Source of the DNA: Hyphomonadaceae bacterium
Lineage (GTDB): Bacteria > Pseudomonadota > Alphaproteobacteria > Caulobacterales > Hyphomonadaceae
Length of the DNA stretch: 64,000 bases
NCBI GenBank assembly: GCA_030697555.1
Contig: JAUYPV010000029.1
Span: 1-64,000, forward strand
Reading direction: 5' to 3'
Part shown: piece after piece, positions 52,604-61,432 of the stretch
Layout of the letters: every line of letters starts with the position of its first letter
Position numbering within the stretch: the stretch's first letter is position 1
Notes under the pieces: generated by a model
The model's database searches: none
Seen by the model: the letters and a program-made list of their open reading frames with translations, nothing else
Told to the model about the DNA's origin: nothing
Made by a program: the position numbers and the translations under genes

Positions 52604-53518
52604 ATGCGGATAGTCACACTTGCGCTGGCGGTTGCGATGCTGGCGGCTCCGGTATTGGCGCAGCAGGCGGCTGCGCCTCCCACATCGCTGGTGCGCGAGG
52701 GCGTTACCGAGAAGCTGACGGACCATGTCTGGGCCATACCGGACGGGTCGGCGTCGCTGGTGCCGAATGTCGGGATCGTCGTAGGCAGCAAGGCCGTTCT
52801 GGTAATCGACACTGGCCTGGGAGCGCGCAATGCGCAGACCGTACTGAAGGAAGTCGCCAAGGTAGGAGCGGGCAAGCCGATCTATCTGGTGACTACGCAT
52901 GTGCATCCCGAGCACGATCTTGGCGCGCATGCCTTTCCGGCGGACTCCAAGCTGATCCGGTCGAAGGACCAGGATGTGGACATCGCAGCGTCGGGGATGA
53001 ACCTGGCGAACGTGTTCGCTTCGCGCTCGGAGCTGAACAAGGAGCTTCTGCAAGGCGCCACTTACCGGAAGGGGGACATTTCCTTCGACAAGGACTATTC
53101 GCTCGATCTAGGCGGCGTGACGGCGAAGATCATTGCGGTAGGGCCGAACCATACGCTCGGCGACACGGTGGTGTTCGTCGACGGCGTACTGTTTTCCGGC
53201 GACGACGCGATGCGGCCGCAACCGTCCGTGATGGCGCAAGGCGCGACACTCACCCACTGGCTGGCGACCCTGGACAAGCTCGATGCGCTGAAGCCGACGC
53301 ATGTCGTGCCGAGCCACGGACCGCGGGGCGATGCCTCGATCATCGCGGGCTATCGCACCTACTTCAAGAAGATCCAGGAGCGCGTCGGCGCGCTGAAGAA
53401 GGCCGGCAAGACGCAGGATGACGTTGTGGAGGCCGTAACCGACGAGATGGTGACGCAGTATCCGGATCGTGCGCGGCTGGGCGGAGCGATCCGCGCGGCC
53501 TACGCGGAGGCGAAATGA
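52604..53518 (+). CDS. Secreted MBL-fold metallo-hydrolase
   Basis: 304 residues. Signal peptide MRIVTLALAVAMLAAPVLA. The zinc-binding MBL motif is THVHPEHDLGAH (His-x-His-x-x-x-Asp with an extra His), followed by GPNHTLGDTVVFVDGVLFSGDD and VVPSHGPRGD giving the remaining ligands. Subfamily resembles quinoprotein-relay or B3-like SoxH-type hydrolases. Substrate unknown; beta-lactamase activity cannot be claimed, though a repressor-sensor pair lies nearby. The stop overlaps the next small gene by ATGA. Confidence 0.87.
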   Translation: MRIVTLALAVAMLAAPVLAQQAAAPPTSLVREGVTEKLTDHVWAIPDGSASLVPNVGIVVGSKAVLVIDTGLGARNAQTVLKEVAKVGAGKPIYLVTTHVHPEHDLGAHAFPADSKLIRSKDQDVDIAASGMNLANVFASRSELNKELLQGATYRKGDISFDKDYSLDLGGVTAKIIAVGPNHTLGDTVVFVDGVLFSGDDAMRPQPSVMAQGATLTHWLATLDKLDALKPTHVVPSHGPRGDASIIAGYRTYFKKIQERVGALKKAGKTQDDVVEAVTDEMVTQYPDRARLGGAIRAAYAEAK

Positions 53519-53673
53519 CCGATCCGAAGGACAAGCGCAGGAAGCTGGACGAGGAGCTGGACAAGGCGTTGGAGGAGAGCTTCCCCGCGTCCGATCCTCC
53601 GACGGTGTTCGGAGACACGAGCGACGAGCGCGGCGACGAGGCGGAAGAAGACGACGGGACGAGGAAGCCCTAG
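53515..53673 (+). CDS. Small acidic protein with ESFPASDPP motif
   Basis: 52 residues: a charged start MTDPKDKRRKLDEELDKA, the motif LEESFPASDPPTVFG and an acidic end (DEAEEDDGTRKP). The Glu-Ser-Phe-Pro-Ala-Ser-Asp-Pro-Pro motif recurs in many short proteins and protein ends of proteobacteria, with unknown role. The ATG overlaps the stop of the MBL gene, suggesting coupling. No signal peptide is seen, so it stays in the cytoplasm. Confidence 0.7.
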   Translation: MTDPKDKRRKLDEELDKALEESFPASDPPTVFGDTSDERGDEAEEDDGTRKP

Positions 53674-53683
53674 CCGCAGACCG

Positions 53684-54616
53684 TCAGTCGAACATCTTCG
53701 AGATCGACTCGTCGTTGGCGATGCGGCGGATGGCTTCGCCGATCATGGGGGCCATGGAGAGCGTGCGGATCTTCTTGGACTTCGTGACGGATTCCGACGG
53801 ATTGATGGTGTCGGTGATTACCAGCTCCTTGAGCTGGGACTTGTCGATGTTGGCTGCGGCGCCGTTGGAGAGGACGCCGTGGGTGACATAGGCGGCGACT
53901 TCCTTCGCGCCTTTCTTGAGCAGTGCGTCGGCGGCATTGATCAGCGTGCCGCCCGAGTCCGTCATGTCATCGACCAGGATGCACTTTCGGCCTTCGACTT
54001 CGCCGATGATGTTCATCACTTCGGACTCGCCGGCTTTCTCGCGGCGCTTGTCGACGATGGCGAGGTCGACTTCGAGGCGTTTGGCCAGGGCGCGGGCGCG
54101 GACGACGCCGCCGATGTCCGGAGAGATGACCATCAGGTCCTTGTGGCCGTACTTCTTGAGGATGTCCTCGGCCATTTCGGGCTGGGCGAAGAGGTTGTCG
54201 GTCGGTTTATCGAAGAAGCCCTGGATCTGGGCGGCATGGAGATCGACTGTGACAACGCGGTCGCAGCCGGCGGTGGTGATGAGGTTGGCGACCAGCTTGG
54301 CGGAGATGGGTGTGCGGCCGTCGGTCTTCCGGTCCTGACGGGCATAGCCGAAATAGGGGATGACCGCGGTGATGCGGCGGGCGCTGGCGCGGACCAGCGC
54401 GTCCATCGTGATCAGCAATTCCATCAGGTGGTCGTTGGCCGGGGCGGAGGTGGACTGGATCACGTAGACGTCCTGGCCGCGAACGTTCTCGTTCACCTTC
54501 ACGAAGACTTCCCGGTCCTTGAAGGTGCGGACTTCGGCGTTGGTCAGCCGCATGTCGAGGTAGGAAGCGATGCGATCTGCGAGTGGTCGGTTGGAATTGC
54601 ACGAGATCAGTTTCAT
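53684..54616 (-). CDS. prs: Ribose-phosphate pyrophosphokinase
   Basis: 310 residues from ATG 54616 ([20 protein letters not shown]). ATP-site [16 protein letters not shown], divalent-ion/ribose loop [21 protein letters not shown] and PRPP-binding [13 protein letters not shown] are all present. The enzyme makes PRPP from ribose-5-phosphate, feeding Apt, Trp, His and nucleotide synthesis. In-frame ATGs upstream (54703) would give a 29-residue basic leader and are unlikely. Confidence 0.97.
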   Translation of the reverse strand: MKLISCNSNRPLADRIASYLDMRLTNAEVRTFKDREVFVKVNENVRGQDVYVIQSTSAPANDHLMELLITMDALVRASARRITAVIPYFGYARQDRKTDGRTPISAKLVANLITTAGCDRVVTVDLHAAQIQGFFDKPTDNLFAQPEMAEDILKKYGHKDLMVISPDIGGVVRARALAKRLEVDLAIVDKRREKAGESEVMNIIGEVEGRKCILVDDMTDSGGTLINAADALLKKGAKEVAAYVTHGVLSNGAAANIDKSQLKELVITDTINPSESVTKSKKIRTLSMAPMIGEAIRRIANDESISKMFD

Positions 54617-54744
54617 CTGACGCGCTCTCCCATATCGCCGCCCCGGGTGAGGGCTCGCTTTGGCGTCACGCTTCTGTCGCAGAATCGTGGCGCGGGCAAT
54701 CACCGGCGAGGCGGATTCCTGCGGATGGCTGCTTGTTGATCACG

Positions 54745-54772
54745 CCGCTGGCGGAAATGCCGCAGCCAGCGG
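54745..54772 (-). other. Inverted repeat after pgeF
   Basis: Perfect eight-base-pair arms CCGCTGGC and GCCAGCGG (54745-54752 and 54765-54772) with a 12-base loop, 20 bases past the pgeF stop on the minus strand. No T-run follows, so a Rho-independent role is uncertain. The rest of the gap to prs shows no clear motif. Confidence 0.35.
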
Positions 54773-54791
54773 AATTTGCGGGTGTTTCTTT

Positions 54792-55580
54792 TCAGGCCAC
54801 CAGCACGATCGCTGTCATATTACGCCCGCAGTCGCGGTCGCCTGCCTTCACCGCCCGGCGATGGCTGAAATACATATCGGGCTGGGTGAGCGTGTCGTCG
54901 GCCAGCGCGTCCATGTGGGCGACCCCCAGCCGCGTGAGTCGGCCTAGGCAATAGCGCTTGAGATCGAAGAACTGGCGATCGCCCATGCCTGCCTGGAACA
55001 GGGGTTCGGCCCAGGGCGTGGCGTTGAGAACAGCATCGACGAGATCCGGTCCCACCTCGAAGGAAGATTGCGACAGGCACGGGCCGACGCCTGCGGCGGT
55101 CTTGCCCGGATCTGCGCCCATAGCGGTCATCACCTCGACCGCGCTTTCTATGACGCCGCCGACCGCTCCGCGCCAGCCGGCGTGGATTGCGGCGATGACG
55201 CCGTTGTGAGGATCGCACAGCACGATCGGCGCACAGTCCGCCGCCAGCACGCCGAGGACGAGGCCGGGCGTGCGGGTGACGAGGGCGTCGCATTCCGGGC
55301 GTTCGTTGGGGGCGAACGCCCTGTCGGTGGCGACGGCGCGCGACGAATGGATCTGACGGGGCGAAGCGAGCCGGTCCGTCGTCGCGCCCAGCGCGGCACA
55401 GACGCGGCGGCGGTTTTCGCTGACCCTCTCCGGTTCGTCGCCGGAGCCGGGGCCACAGTTGAGCGACTTGTAAACGCCGTTCGAGACGCCGCCCATGCTG
55501 CCGAAGAAACCGTGGCGCACGTGCATGCTGAAGCGCTTGATGGCGGGGGCTTCTTCGAAGGGCGGGCGCGTGTCGTTCAT
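54792..55580 (-). CDS. pgeF: Peptidoglycan editing factor PgeF
   Basis: 262 residues of the YfiH/laccase-domain family. Zinc-type motifs ADCAPIVLCDP and VIAAIHAGWRGAVGGVIESA are present, and SLNCGPGSGDEPERVSENRRRV is the usual N-terminal block. Family members remove wrong L-Ser additions in peptidoglycan precursors or act on purine nucleosides. It follows the MidA-like gene by 16 bases in the operon lgt-midA-pgeF. Confidence 0.92.
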   Translation of the reverse strand: MNDTRPPFEEAPAIKRFSMHVRHGFFGSMGGVSNGVYKSLNCGPGSGDEPERVSENRRRVCAALGATTDRLASPRQIHSSRAVATDRAFAPNERPECDALVTRTPGLVLGVLAADCAPIVLCDPHNGVIAAIHAGWRGAVGGVIESAVEVMTAMGADPGKTAAGVGPCLSQSSFEVGPDLVDAVLNATPWAEPLFQAGMGDRQFFDLKRYCLGRLTRLGVAHMDALADDTLTQPDMYFSHRRAVKAGDRDCGRNMTAIVLVA

Positions 55581-55596
55581 ATCATTACTACTCAGC

Positions 55597-56643
55597 TCAG
55601 AATCCGGGCGGCGTTTCCACCCCGTGCGGGGAGAGGCATACCGCCTTGAACCGGGTCCCCATTTCGTCTGGCGCGATCAGCTTGTGCACCGCGGCCGATA
55701 TCTCGTCGGCGCGGGCGGGATTGGCGCGACCGAGCGAGCGGGCCCGGTCCGGCGCGCCGAGCCGCGTTAGAAAATAGCCTTGCTGGATGGGTCCATGAAC
55801 CATCAGCCCTTCGCTTTCGGCGATACGGCGGAGGCGGGGGAAATCGACGTCTGCGGTGAGGTCAGCGACGCCGGGGTCAGCCAGGGGGTCGACCTGCTGG
55901 CCCATGCGATAGGCGCGCATTGTATCTCCGGGCGAACGGTCGCTCGGGCCATAGTCGATGAAAAGGGCTCGGCCTGGATCGCGGCGGAAGCGGCGGGCAA
56001 CGCCGTCGATCATCGTCTCGAGCGCAGGAGCGACCTCGACGTTGTCGCCGACGGGGATGACGTTGGGGGGCAGGTCCGCGTGCGGGCCGACGCCGAAATG
56101 CAACCGCTCGCCGGTAGCAAGACCCACCTGGCGCTCGCGCCAGCTATTTCCGTCGCGCACGAACTGACGGACCGACATGCAGTCGAGGAATTCGTTGGCG
56201 ACGATGATCGCGGGGCCGGGCGGCACGTCTTCCAGTTCGTCGAACGTGCGGGTGGGGCGTGGCTCCAACCGCTCGCGCTGGGCGTGGCGAAGGGCAGGGC
56301 TTGCTTCGATGAGAGCAATTTCGGCTGCGTCGGAAAACCCTTTCACCGAGTCCGCCGCGCGCAGCATGTCAGCCATCATGGTGGCGCGGCCGGGGCCGAG
56401 CTCGATCAGCCAGAACTTGCGCGGCGAGCCCAGCCTCATCCATTCGTGCGCCGCCCAGAGGCCAAGCAGTTCACCGAACACCTGGCTGGTTTCGGGCGCC
56501 GTCGTGAAGTCGGCGTTGAAGCCGGGGCGCGTGGCGTAGTAGCCGTCACGAGGGTCGTGCAGGCACATCAGGATGTAGAGCGACACGGGCATGGGCCCGT
56601 TGGTGCGGATTGCGTCGGCGATGCGCGACTTGAGTGCGCTCAC
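55597..56643 (-). CDS. SAM-dependent methyltransferase, MidA/NDUFAF7 family
   Basis: 348 residues from GTG 56643, which overlaps the lgt stop (GTGA). The MidA-type start PMPVSLYILMCLHDPRDGYYATR is followed by the SAM motif IELGPGRATMMADMLR and IVANEFLDCMSVRQF. Mitochondrial NDUFAF7 dimethylates an Arg of complex I; the bacterial target is unproven. The order lgt-midA-pgeF is common in alphaproteobacteria. Confidence 0.9.
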   Translation of the reverse strand: MSALKSRIADAIRTNGPMPVSLYILMCLHDPRDGYYATRPGFNADFTTAPETSQVFGELLGLWAAHEWMRLGSPRKFWLIELGPGRATMMADMLRAADSVKGFSDAAEIALIEASPALRHAQRERLEPRPTRTFDELEDVPPGPAIIVANEFLDCMSVRQFVRDGNSWRERQVGLATGERLHFGVGPHADLPPNVIPVGDNVEVAPALETMIDGVARRFRRDPGRALFIDYGPSDRSPGDTMRAYRMGQQVDPLADPGVADLTADVDFPRLRRIAESEGLMVHGPIQQGYFLTRLGAPDRARSLGRANPARADEISAAVHKLIAPDEMGTRFKAVCLSPHGVETPPGF

Positions 56644-57560
56644 GCCGGCTTGGCCTCGCCACCATTGCGATTGGCGTTCCAGATGAGCCAAGCGCCCCCC
56701 AGGATCATCGGAACGGACAGCAGCATGCCCATGGTGAGGAAGCCAGGCAGGCCCTCGACGAAGGAATCCGGCTGGCGGAAATTCTCCACGAATGTGCGGC
56801 ACAGCGCATAGCCGATCAGGAAGATGCCGGCGACGAGGCCGGGTTTCCTCAGCGCTTTGAATCTCCAGATCGCGACAGCGAGCACGGCGAAGAGCAACGC
56901 GCCTTCGAGCGCCGCTTCGTAGAGCTGGCTGGGATGGACGAGCGGCTTGCCGTCGATCGAACCCCACTCGCGCGTAGACCAGTCATAGTCCGGGAAGCGC
57001 ATGGCCCAGGGCACGGTGGTATCACGGCCATAGAGTTCGCCGTTGATGAAGTTGGCGATGCGGACAAGGAAGATGCCGATCGGCGCCGCGGCGCATGCGA
57101 TGTCGCCCAGGCGGATCAGCGATACCTTCCTCGACCATGACGTATAGACGACGGCCAGCGTCGCGCCGATCAATCCGCCGTGGAAGGACATGCCGCCCTC
57201 CCACATACGCAGGACGAACATCGGGTCGTTGCTGAGTTTCTCGGGCTCGAAGGGGATGGTGTAGAACAGGATGTAGCCGATGCGGCCCCCGAGCAGGATG
57301 CCGATCATCGCCCAGAAGGCGAAGTCGTCGATGTCGGCCTTGCTGACCGGCGCCTTCTCGGTCTCGCCCCACAGCGCAGGTTTCGACGCGAGGCGGCTCG
57401 CATACCACCAGCCCAGCACCAGCCCGAAAATATAGCCCAAAGCATACCAGCGGATCGGAAACGCCCCCAGATGAATGGGGCCGAGGTCCATATCCGGCAA
57501 CGGAATGGTGAACGCGGCGGGGTCAATCCGCGGAAAAGGGATTTCCATAGGCAAGAACAT
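56640..57560 (-). CDS. lgt: Prolipoprotein diacylglyceryl transferase
   Basis: 306 residues, seven helices. Signatures: RWYALGYIFGLVLGWW, GGRIGYILFY, GMSFHGGLIGA, RIANFINGELYGR (the Lgt motif with its essential Arg) and HPSQLYEA. The inner-membrane enzyme adds diacylglyceryl to the Cys of lipoproteins. ATG 57548 is an alternative start. It is divergent from ubiK by about 80 bases. Confidence 0.97.
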   Translation of the reverse strand: MFLPMEIPFPRIDPAAFTIPLPDMDLGPIHLGAFPIRWYALGYIFGLVLGWWYASRLASKPALWGETEKAPVSKADIDDFAFWAMIGILLGGRIGYILFYTIPFEPEKLSNDPMFVLRMWEGGMSFHGGLIGATLAVVYTSWSRKVSLIRLGDIACAAAPIGIFLVRIANFINGELYGRDTTVPWAMRFPDYDWSTREWGSIDGKPLVHPSQLYEAALEGALLFAVLAVAIWRFKALRKPGLVAGIFLIGYALCRTFVENFRQPDSFVEGLPGFLTMGMLLSVPMILGGAWLIWNANRNGGEAKPA

Positions 57561-57643
57561 GCAGCGGCCCTGCTTTGAATTCCCGGGGTTACCGGGCCAT
57601 ATAGATACCGGCTCCCGTGACGGGGTCTACCATAGAGGCGCAG

Positions 57644-57916
57644 ATGCAGACCCGTAACCCTGTTCTGGATGACCTTTCCCGAATGATGCAGGGCGCCACC
57701 GGCATGGCGCAGGCTGCAAATGACGAGGCGAAAGCGCTGTTCCGGTCGATGGCGGAGCGGGTCATCGCCGATATGGACCTAGCTAAGCGCGAGGAAGTGG
57801 AAGCGCTCAAGGCGGTGGCGCGTTCTGCTGTGGAAAAGGCGGAAGCTTTGGAAAAGCGTGTGACCGATCTCGAAGCGCGCCTTTCCGGCGGCGAGTCACG
57901 CGGCAATAAGCCCTAA
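57644..57916 (+). CDS. ubiK: Ubiquinone biosynthesis accessory factor UbiK
   Basis: 90 residues from ATG 57644. Short helical protein (MQTRNPVLDDLSRMMQGATGMAQ, REEVEALKAVARSAVEKAEALEKRVTDLEARLSG) with a C-terminal coiled coil; the former name is BMFP/YqiC. UbiK assists assembly of the aerobic ubiquinone-synthesis complex and binds lipids. An in-frame start at 57617 adds nine residues and has no ribosome site. Confidence 0.9.
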   Translation: MQTRNPVLDDLSRMMQGATGMAQAANDEAKALFRSMAERVIADMDLAKREEVEALKAVARSAVEKAEALEKRVTDLEARLSGGESRGNKP

Positions 57917-58033
57917 GCGCACGATTCGCCTGATCAACTCCTTAACAACGCCCGCCATTGTCATCGTCGCCAACGCTCCATAGCGTTCTATTCAACCACC
58001 GGGGGTTCGCCCTCGTGATTCTTGGAGGACCAG

Positions 58034-58537
58034 ATGTCGGCTCTCGAGTCTCTCACTCCAGATTTCCCTGATCGAGCGCTCGATGTCGTCGAGCAGACCC
58101 TGCTTGCGGCCGACTGGGCGTGCGAGCGTTCGGATGAGAACGTCATCCATTGCGCCTCGCAGACCAAGTGGGGCGAGTTCGGCGGCATGTTCGTCTGGCG
58201 TGGCGAGCCGGCCTCGCTCAACTTTTCGCTGACGCTCGACCTGCGCGCGCCGGCCGCCAAGCACCACGCGATCTCCGACCTGCTGCGCCGGATCAACGAG
58301 CGCTTGTGGCTCGGCCATTTCGACTACTGGAACGACGAAGGCGTCGCGGTTTTCCGCCACGCCATTCCGATGCTCGACCGCATCGCGCCCGATCCGGGCG
58401 AGATTGCTGCCGTGCTTGCGGCTGCGCTCGATGCGGCCGACCAGTTCCTGCCGGCGTTCAACTTCGTCGTGTGGGCAGGCAAGTCCGCCGAAGAAGCCGT
58501 CGCGGCCGTGATCTTCGAAACTGCTGGCGAGGCGTGA
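58034..58537 (+). CDS. YbjN domain-containing protein
   Basis: 167 residues preceded by GGAGG ten bases before the ATG. The YbjN fold shows as WACERSDENVIHCASQTKWGEFGGMFVWRG, HHAISDLLRRINERLWLGHFDYW and FRHAIPMLD. YbjN-type proteins are thought to help fold or handle other proteins, with a class-I T3SS-chaperone-like fold; the role is inferred from structure. It is four bases before proC. Confidence 0.87.
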   Translation: MSALESLTPDFPDRALDVVEQTLLAADWACERSDENVIHCASQTKWGEFGGMFVWRGEPASLNFSLTLDLRAPAAKHHAISDLLRRINERLWLGHFDYWNDEGVAVFRHAIPMLDRIAPDPGEIAAVLAAALDAADQFLPAFNFVVWAGKSAEEAVAAVIFETAGEA

Positions 58538-58541
58538 TGTC

Positions 58542-59405
58542 ATGCCGCCGGCCTCTGGCCAGTCTGGGGGTAAGTCTGGCGGCGAGCTGAAGCAGGCCGT
58601 CCTCCTTGCCGGCGCCGGTCGAATGGGCGCGGCGATGGCGCGGGGCTGGCTTCGCAATCCCAAGGCCGCAGGCTTCGGCAAGCTTCACGTCATCGAGCCC
58701 CAGCCAAGCGAGGAAGTCGCGGACTGGGCCAAGGGCGGCAAGATCAACCTCAACAGGAAGCCGCAACCCGTGGATATCGCCGTGCTGGCGATGAAACCGC
58801 AGGGCTTCGCAAAAGCAGCGTCCGGCGTGGCCGCCTGGATCGGGCCGAATACGCTGGTCGTCAGCATCATGGCCGGGGTGACCATGCGGACGATCTCGGC
58901 AGCCCTGGGCGTGACGAAGGTCGCGCGCGCCATGCCCAACACGCCGGGGGCCATAGGCATGGGTGTCACTGGTTACGCGCTGTCGTCCAAGTGCGGCGAG
59001 GCCGAAAAGGCGGCGACCGAGAAACTACTTGCTCCGCTGGGCGGTGTGGTCGGGCCGCTGGACGAGACAAAGATCGACGCCGTGACGGCGGTATCGGGTT
59101 CGGGGCCAGCTTATGTGTTCCTATTGGCGGAGGCGCTGGAGGCGGCGGCGAAGGCGGCCGGGTTGCCGGACGCGGTCGCGGCGGAACTGGCCCGCAAGAC
59201 GGTGATTGGCGCGGGCGCGCTGCTCTCGGAAGGCGGCGACCCAGCGGACCTGCGCAAGGCCGTGACGTCGCCTGGCGGAACGACGGCGGCGGCGCTGGAC
59301 GTGCTGATGGCGCCTGGCGCCATGCCGGAGCTGATCCGCAAGGCGGTGGAAGCTGCTGCGAAGCGCGGCGCGGAACTGTCGCGCGAAGCGGAGAAGAAGA
59401 GCTAG
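58542..59405 (+). CDS. proC: Pyrroline-5-carboxylate reductase
   Basis: 287 residues. Rossmann motif VLLAGAGRMGAAMA near residue 20, central VVSIMAGVTM, and the P5CR signature AVSGSGPAYVFLLAEALEAAA with the ending LRKAVTSPGGTTAAALDVLM. The enzyme makes proline from pyrroline-5-carboxylate with NAD(P)H. It follows the YbjN gene and overlaps the opposing histidine kinase by four bases. Confidence 0.96.
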   Translation: MPPASGQSGGKSGGELKQAVLLAGAGRMGAAMARGWLRNPKAAGFGKLHVIEPQPSEEVADWAKGGKINLNRKPQPVDIAVLAMKPQGFAKAASGVAAWIGPNTLVVSIMAGVTMRTISAALGVTKVARAMPNTPGAIGMGVTGYALSSKCGEAEKAATEKLLAPLGGVVGPLDETKIDAVTAVSGSGPAYVFLLAEALEAAAKAAGLPDAVAAELARKTVIGAGALLSEGGDPADLRKAVTSPGGTTAAALDVLMAPGAMPELIRKAVEAAAKRGAELSREAEKKS

Positions 59406-60751
59406 GCTTCTATCGTGTCGTCCTCGTCCTGCTCGCGCGTGCGGCCGTGCGCATCCACGTCGAAGGGCAGGCGGATCACGGCGCGAAGACCGCCGAGGAA
59501 TGACTTTCCAAGCGTGACGTCACCGCCGTGGGCGCGGGCAGTGTCGCGGGCGATGGTGAGGCCAAGGCCCACGCCGGAAACGTTCTGGTTGCGCGCGGCA
59601 TCGAGGCGGCTGAACGGCTTGAAGGCTTCTTCATAAAGCTCCGGCGGAATCCCCGCCCCGTCGTCCTCGACGATGACGACGGCTTCACCCGCTTCGCGGC
59701 TGATTGTGACGCGGACTTTCTTGCCATGATCGGCAGCGTTATTGCCGAGATTGGCGATGGCGCGCTTCAGGGCGAGGGGACGCAGGCGCATGGTAACGGG
59801 GCCGACGCCAACAAACTCGAACTGGGTGCGCTGGGCGAGATGGCTAGTGGCTTCCTGCGCAATGGCTGTGAGATTGGCCTCGATTGGCTGCTCGCCTTCC
59901 TCGCCGCGCGCAAAGGCGAGGTAGCCGTCAAGCATGCGCTCCATTTCGACGATATCCGCTTTGGCGGCTTTCGCGTCGTGATCCTTCGGCAGCATGGCAA
60001 GTTCGAGCTTCAGCCGCGCCAGCGGCGTACGCAGGTCATGGCTGACGCCAGCAAGCATCGCCGTGCGCTGGTCGGCGTAGCGCCGGATGCGGTTCTTCAT
60101 ACGGATGAGCGAGCGCGCTGCGCGCCGAACTTCCAGCGCGCCCGACGGCTTGAAGTCTGGCGCTTCCTCGCCGCGGCCGAATGCGTCGGCCGCCCAGGAA
60201 AGCTGGAGGATGGACCGCACCTGGTTGCGCAGGAACATGTAGGACGTGACAAGCAGGAGCAGGGAGAAGCCCAGCGACCAGCCGATGAACTGCGGCGCCG
60301 TTACGATGACGACGCGTTTGCGGTCGAAGCGCGAGACGAGCGTTCCGTTGGCTTGCGGCACCCGAACCTCGATCACGTCGGTCTCGGGCAGGAAGGCATA
60401 GGAAAAGCTGGGGCCGACGAAATTGTGCAGCTCGCGCCCCAGTTGTTCGCAACAGGGCTGGCCGGGCGGCGGGTTCTTCAGCGCCGGGTCAGCCGAAAAT
60501 TCGATCTGCATGATCTGCCTGCGGTTCATCGCGGCGGCGAAATCAGCCCAGTTTTCCGGGTGGGCGCGGTATTGTTCGGCGGCAAGAGCCAGTTCCTGCG
60601 CATAACTGCGGGAAAGCTTGGCGTTCACCTGCTGGACGTGGGTGTTGAAGAAGAACAGCGTCATCGAGATGACGAACACCATCATCGGCACGATCAGGAT
60701 CAGGATGTGCCGCGCGTTGTAGCCTCGCGGCGTGTAGTCGCGCAGCCGCAT
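59402..60751 (-). CDS. Sensor histidine kinase
   Basis: 449 residues. Helix 1 (HILILIVPMMVFVISMTLFFF), a periplasmic domain of about 120 residues, helix 2 (FIGWSLGFSLLLLVTSYMFL), HAMP linker, phospho-acceptor box MLAGVSHDLRTPLARLKLEL, N box LGNNAADHG, G box DDGAGIPPEL and GVGLGLTIARDTARAHGG. It belongs to the EnvZ-like class. It is the third gene of the MarR-regulator-kinase operon, three bases after the response regulator. Confidence 0.95.
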   Translation of the reverse strand: MRLRDYTPRGYNARHILILIVPMMVFVISMTLFFFNTHVQQVNAKLSRSYAQELALAAEQYRAHPENWADFAAAMNRRQIMQIEFSADPALKNPPPGQPCCEQLGRELHNFVGPSFSYAFLPETDVIEVRVPQANGTLVSRFDRKRVVIVTAPQFIGWSLGFSLLLLVTSYMFLRNQVRSILQLSWAADAFGRGEEAPDFKPSGALEVRRAARSLIRMKNRIRRYADQRTAMLAGVSHDLRTPLARLKLELAMLPKDHDAKAAKADIVEMERMLDGYLAFARGEEGEQPIEANLTAIAQEATSHLAQRTQFEFVGVGPVTMRLRPLALKRAIANLGNNAADHGKKVRVTISREAGEAVVIVEDDGAGIPPELYEEAFKPFSRLDAARNQNVSGVGLGLTIARDTARAHGGDVTLGKSFLGGLRAVIRLPFDVDAHGRTREQDEDDTIEA

Positions 60752-60754
60752 AAC

Positions 60755-61432
60755 CTAGTCCCCGGTCAGTCGGTAGCCGACACCACGTACGGTCTGCAGG
60801 TGTACCGGTTCGCGCGGGTCGCGCTCGATCTTGCGGCGCAGGCGCGTGACCTGGACGTCGACCGTGCGCTCGACGCCGGCGGCTGTGAGCACGGCGAGTT
60901 CCTGCCGCGAGATCGCGGCGCCGGCGCGTGCGGCGAGAATGGAGAGGAGCTGCGTCTCGCTTTCGGTGAGGCGGACGAGGCGGCCGTCCTTGCGCAGTTC
61001 GCCCTTGGCGACGTGAAACACCATGCCGGAGAGGCGGATCTCCTCGACCGGTGCTTCCGGCGCCGCGCGCTTCAAGATGGAGCCGATGCGGAGCGTCAGC
61101 TCTTCCGGCTCGAACGGTTTTGGCAGATAATCATCGGCGCCGAGCTTCAATCCCTCGATGCGTTCGCTGGGCTGGCCCCGCGCGGTGAGCAGGATGACAG
61201 GCGTGTCGTTGGTTTCGCGGATCGACTTGAGAAGGGAGAGCCCGTCCTCGCCCGGCATCATTACGTCAAGCACGAGCAGGTCGAACGACATTGTCTGCAT
61301 CATCCGGCGTGCGGAGGCGGCGTCTCTCACCGAGGTCACGTCGTGGCCGTCGCGGGTGAGGTAGCGTTTCAGCAGGTCGCGCAGCCGGTCGTCGTCGTCG
61401 ACGACAAGGATGTGGCTCTTGTGCTGGCTCAC
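60755..61432 (-). CDS. OmpR-type response regulator
   Basis: 225 residues. Receiver domain with phospho-acceptor Asp56, acidic pair at 12-13, Thr83 and Lys105; C-terminal winged helix (VTRLRRKIERDPREPVHLQTVRGVGYRLTGD). It is coupled to the MarR gene by ATGA and to the kinase. Response regulators in this arrangement include PetR of Rhodobacter, found with the MarR-type PetP; the relation is an inference. Confidence 0.95.
   Translation of the reverse strand: MSQHKSHILVVDDDDRLRDLLKRYLTRDGHDVTSVRDAASARRMMQTMSFDLLVLDVMMPGEDGLSLLKSIRETNDTPVILLTARGQPSERIEGLKLGADDYLPKPFEPEELTLRIGSILKRAAPEAPVEEIRLSGMVFHVAKGELRKDGRLVRLTESETQLLSILAARAGAAISRQELAVLTAAGVERTVDVQVTRLRRKIERDPREPVHLQTVRGVGYRLTGD

Noticed and set aside
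52604-53518. Beta-lactamase controlled by the nearby BlaI-type pair
   Set aside because: The MBL fold alone does not show beta-lactamase activity, the operator motif is not seen upstream of this gene, and a divergent gene separates them.
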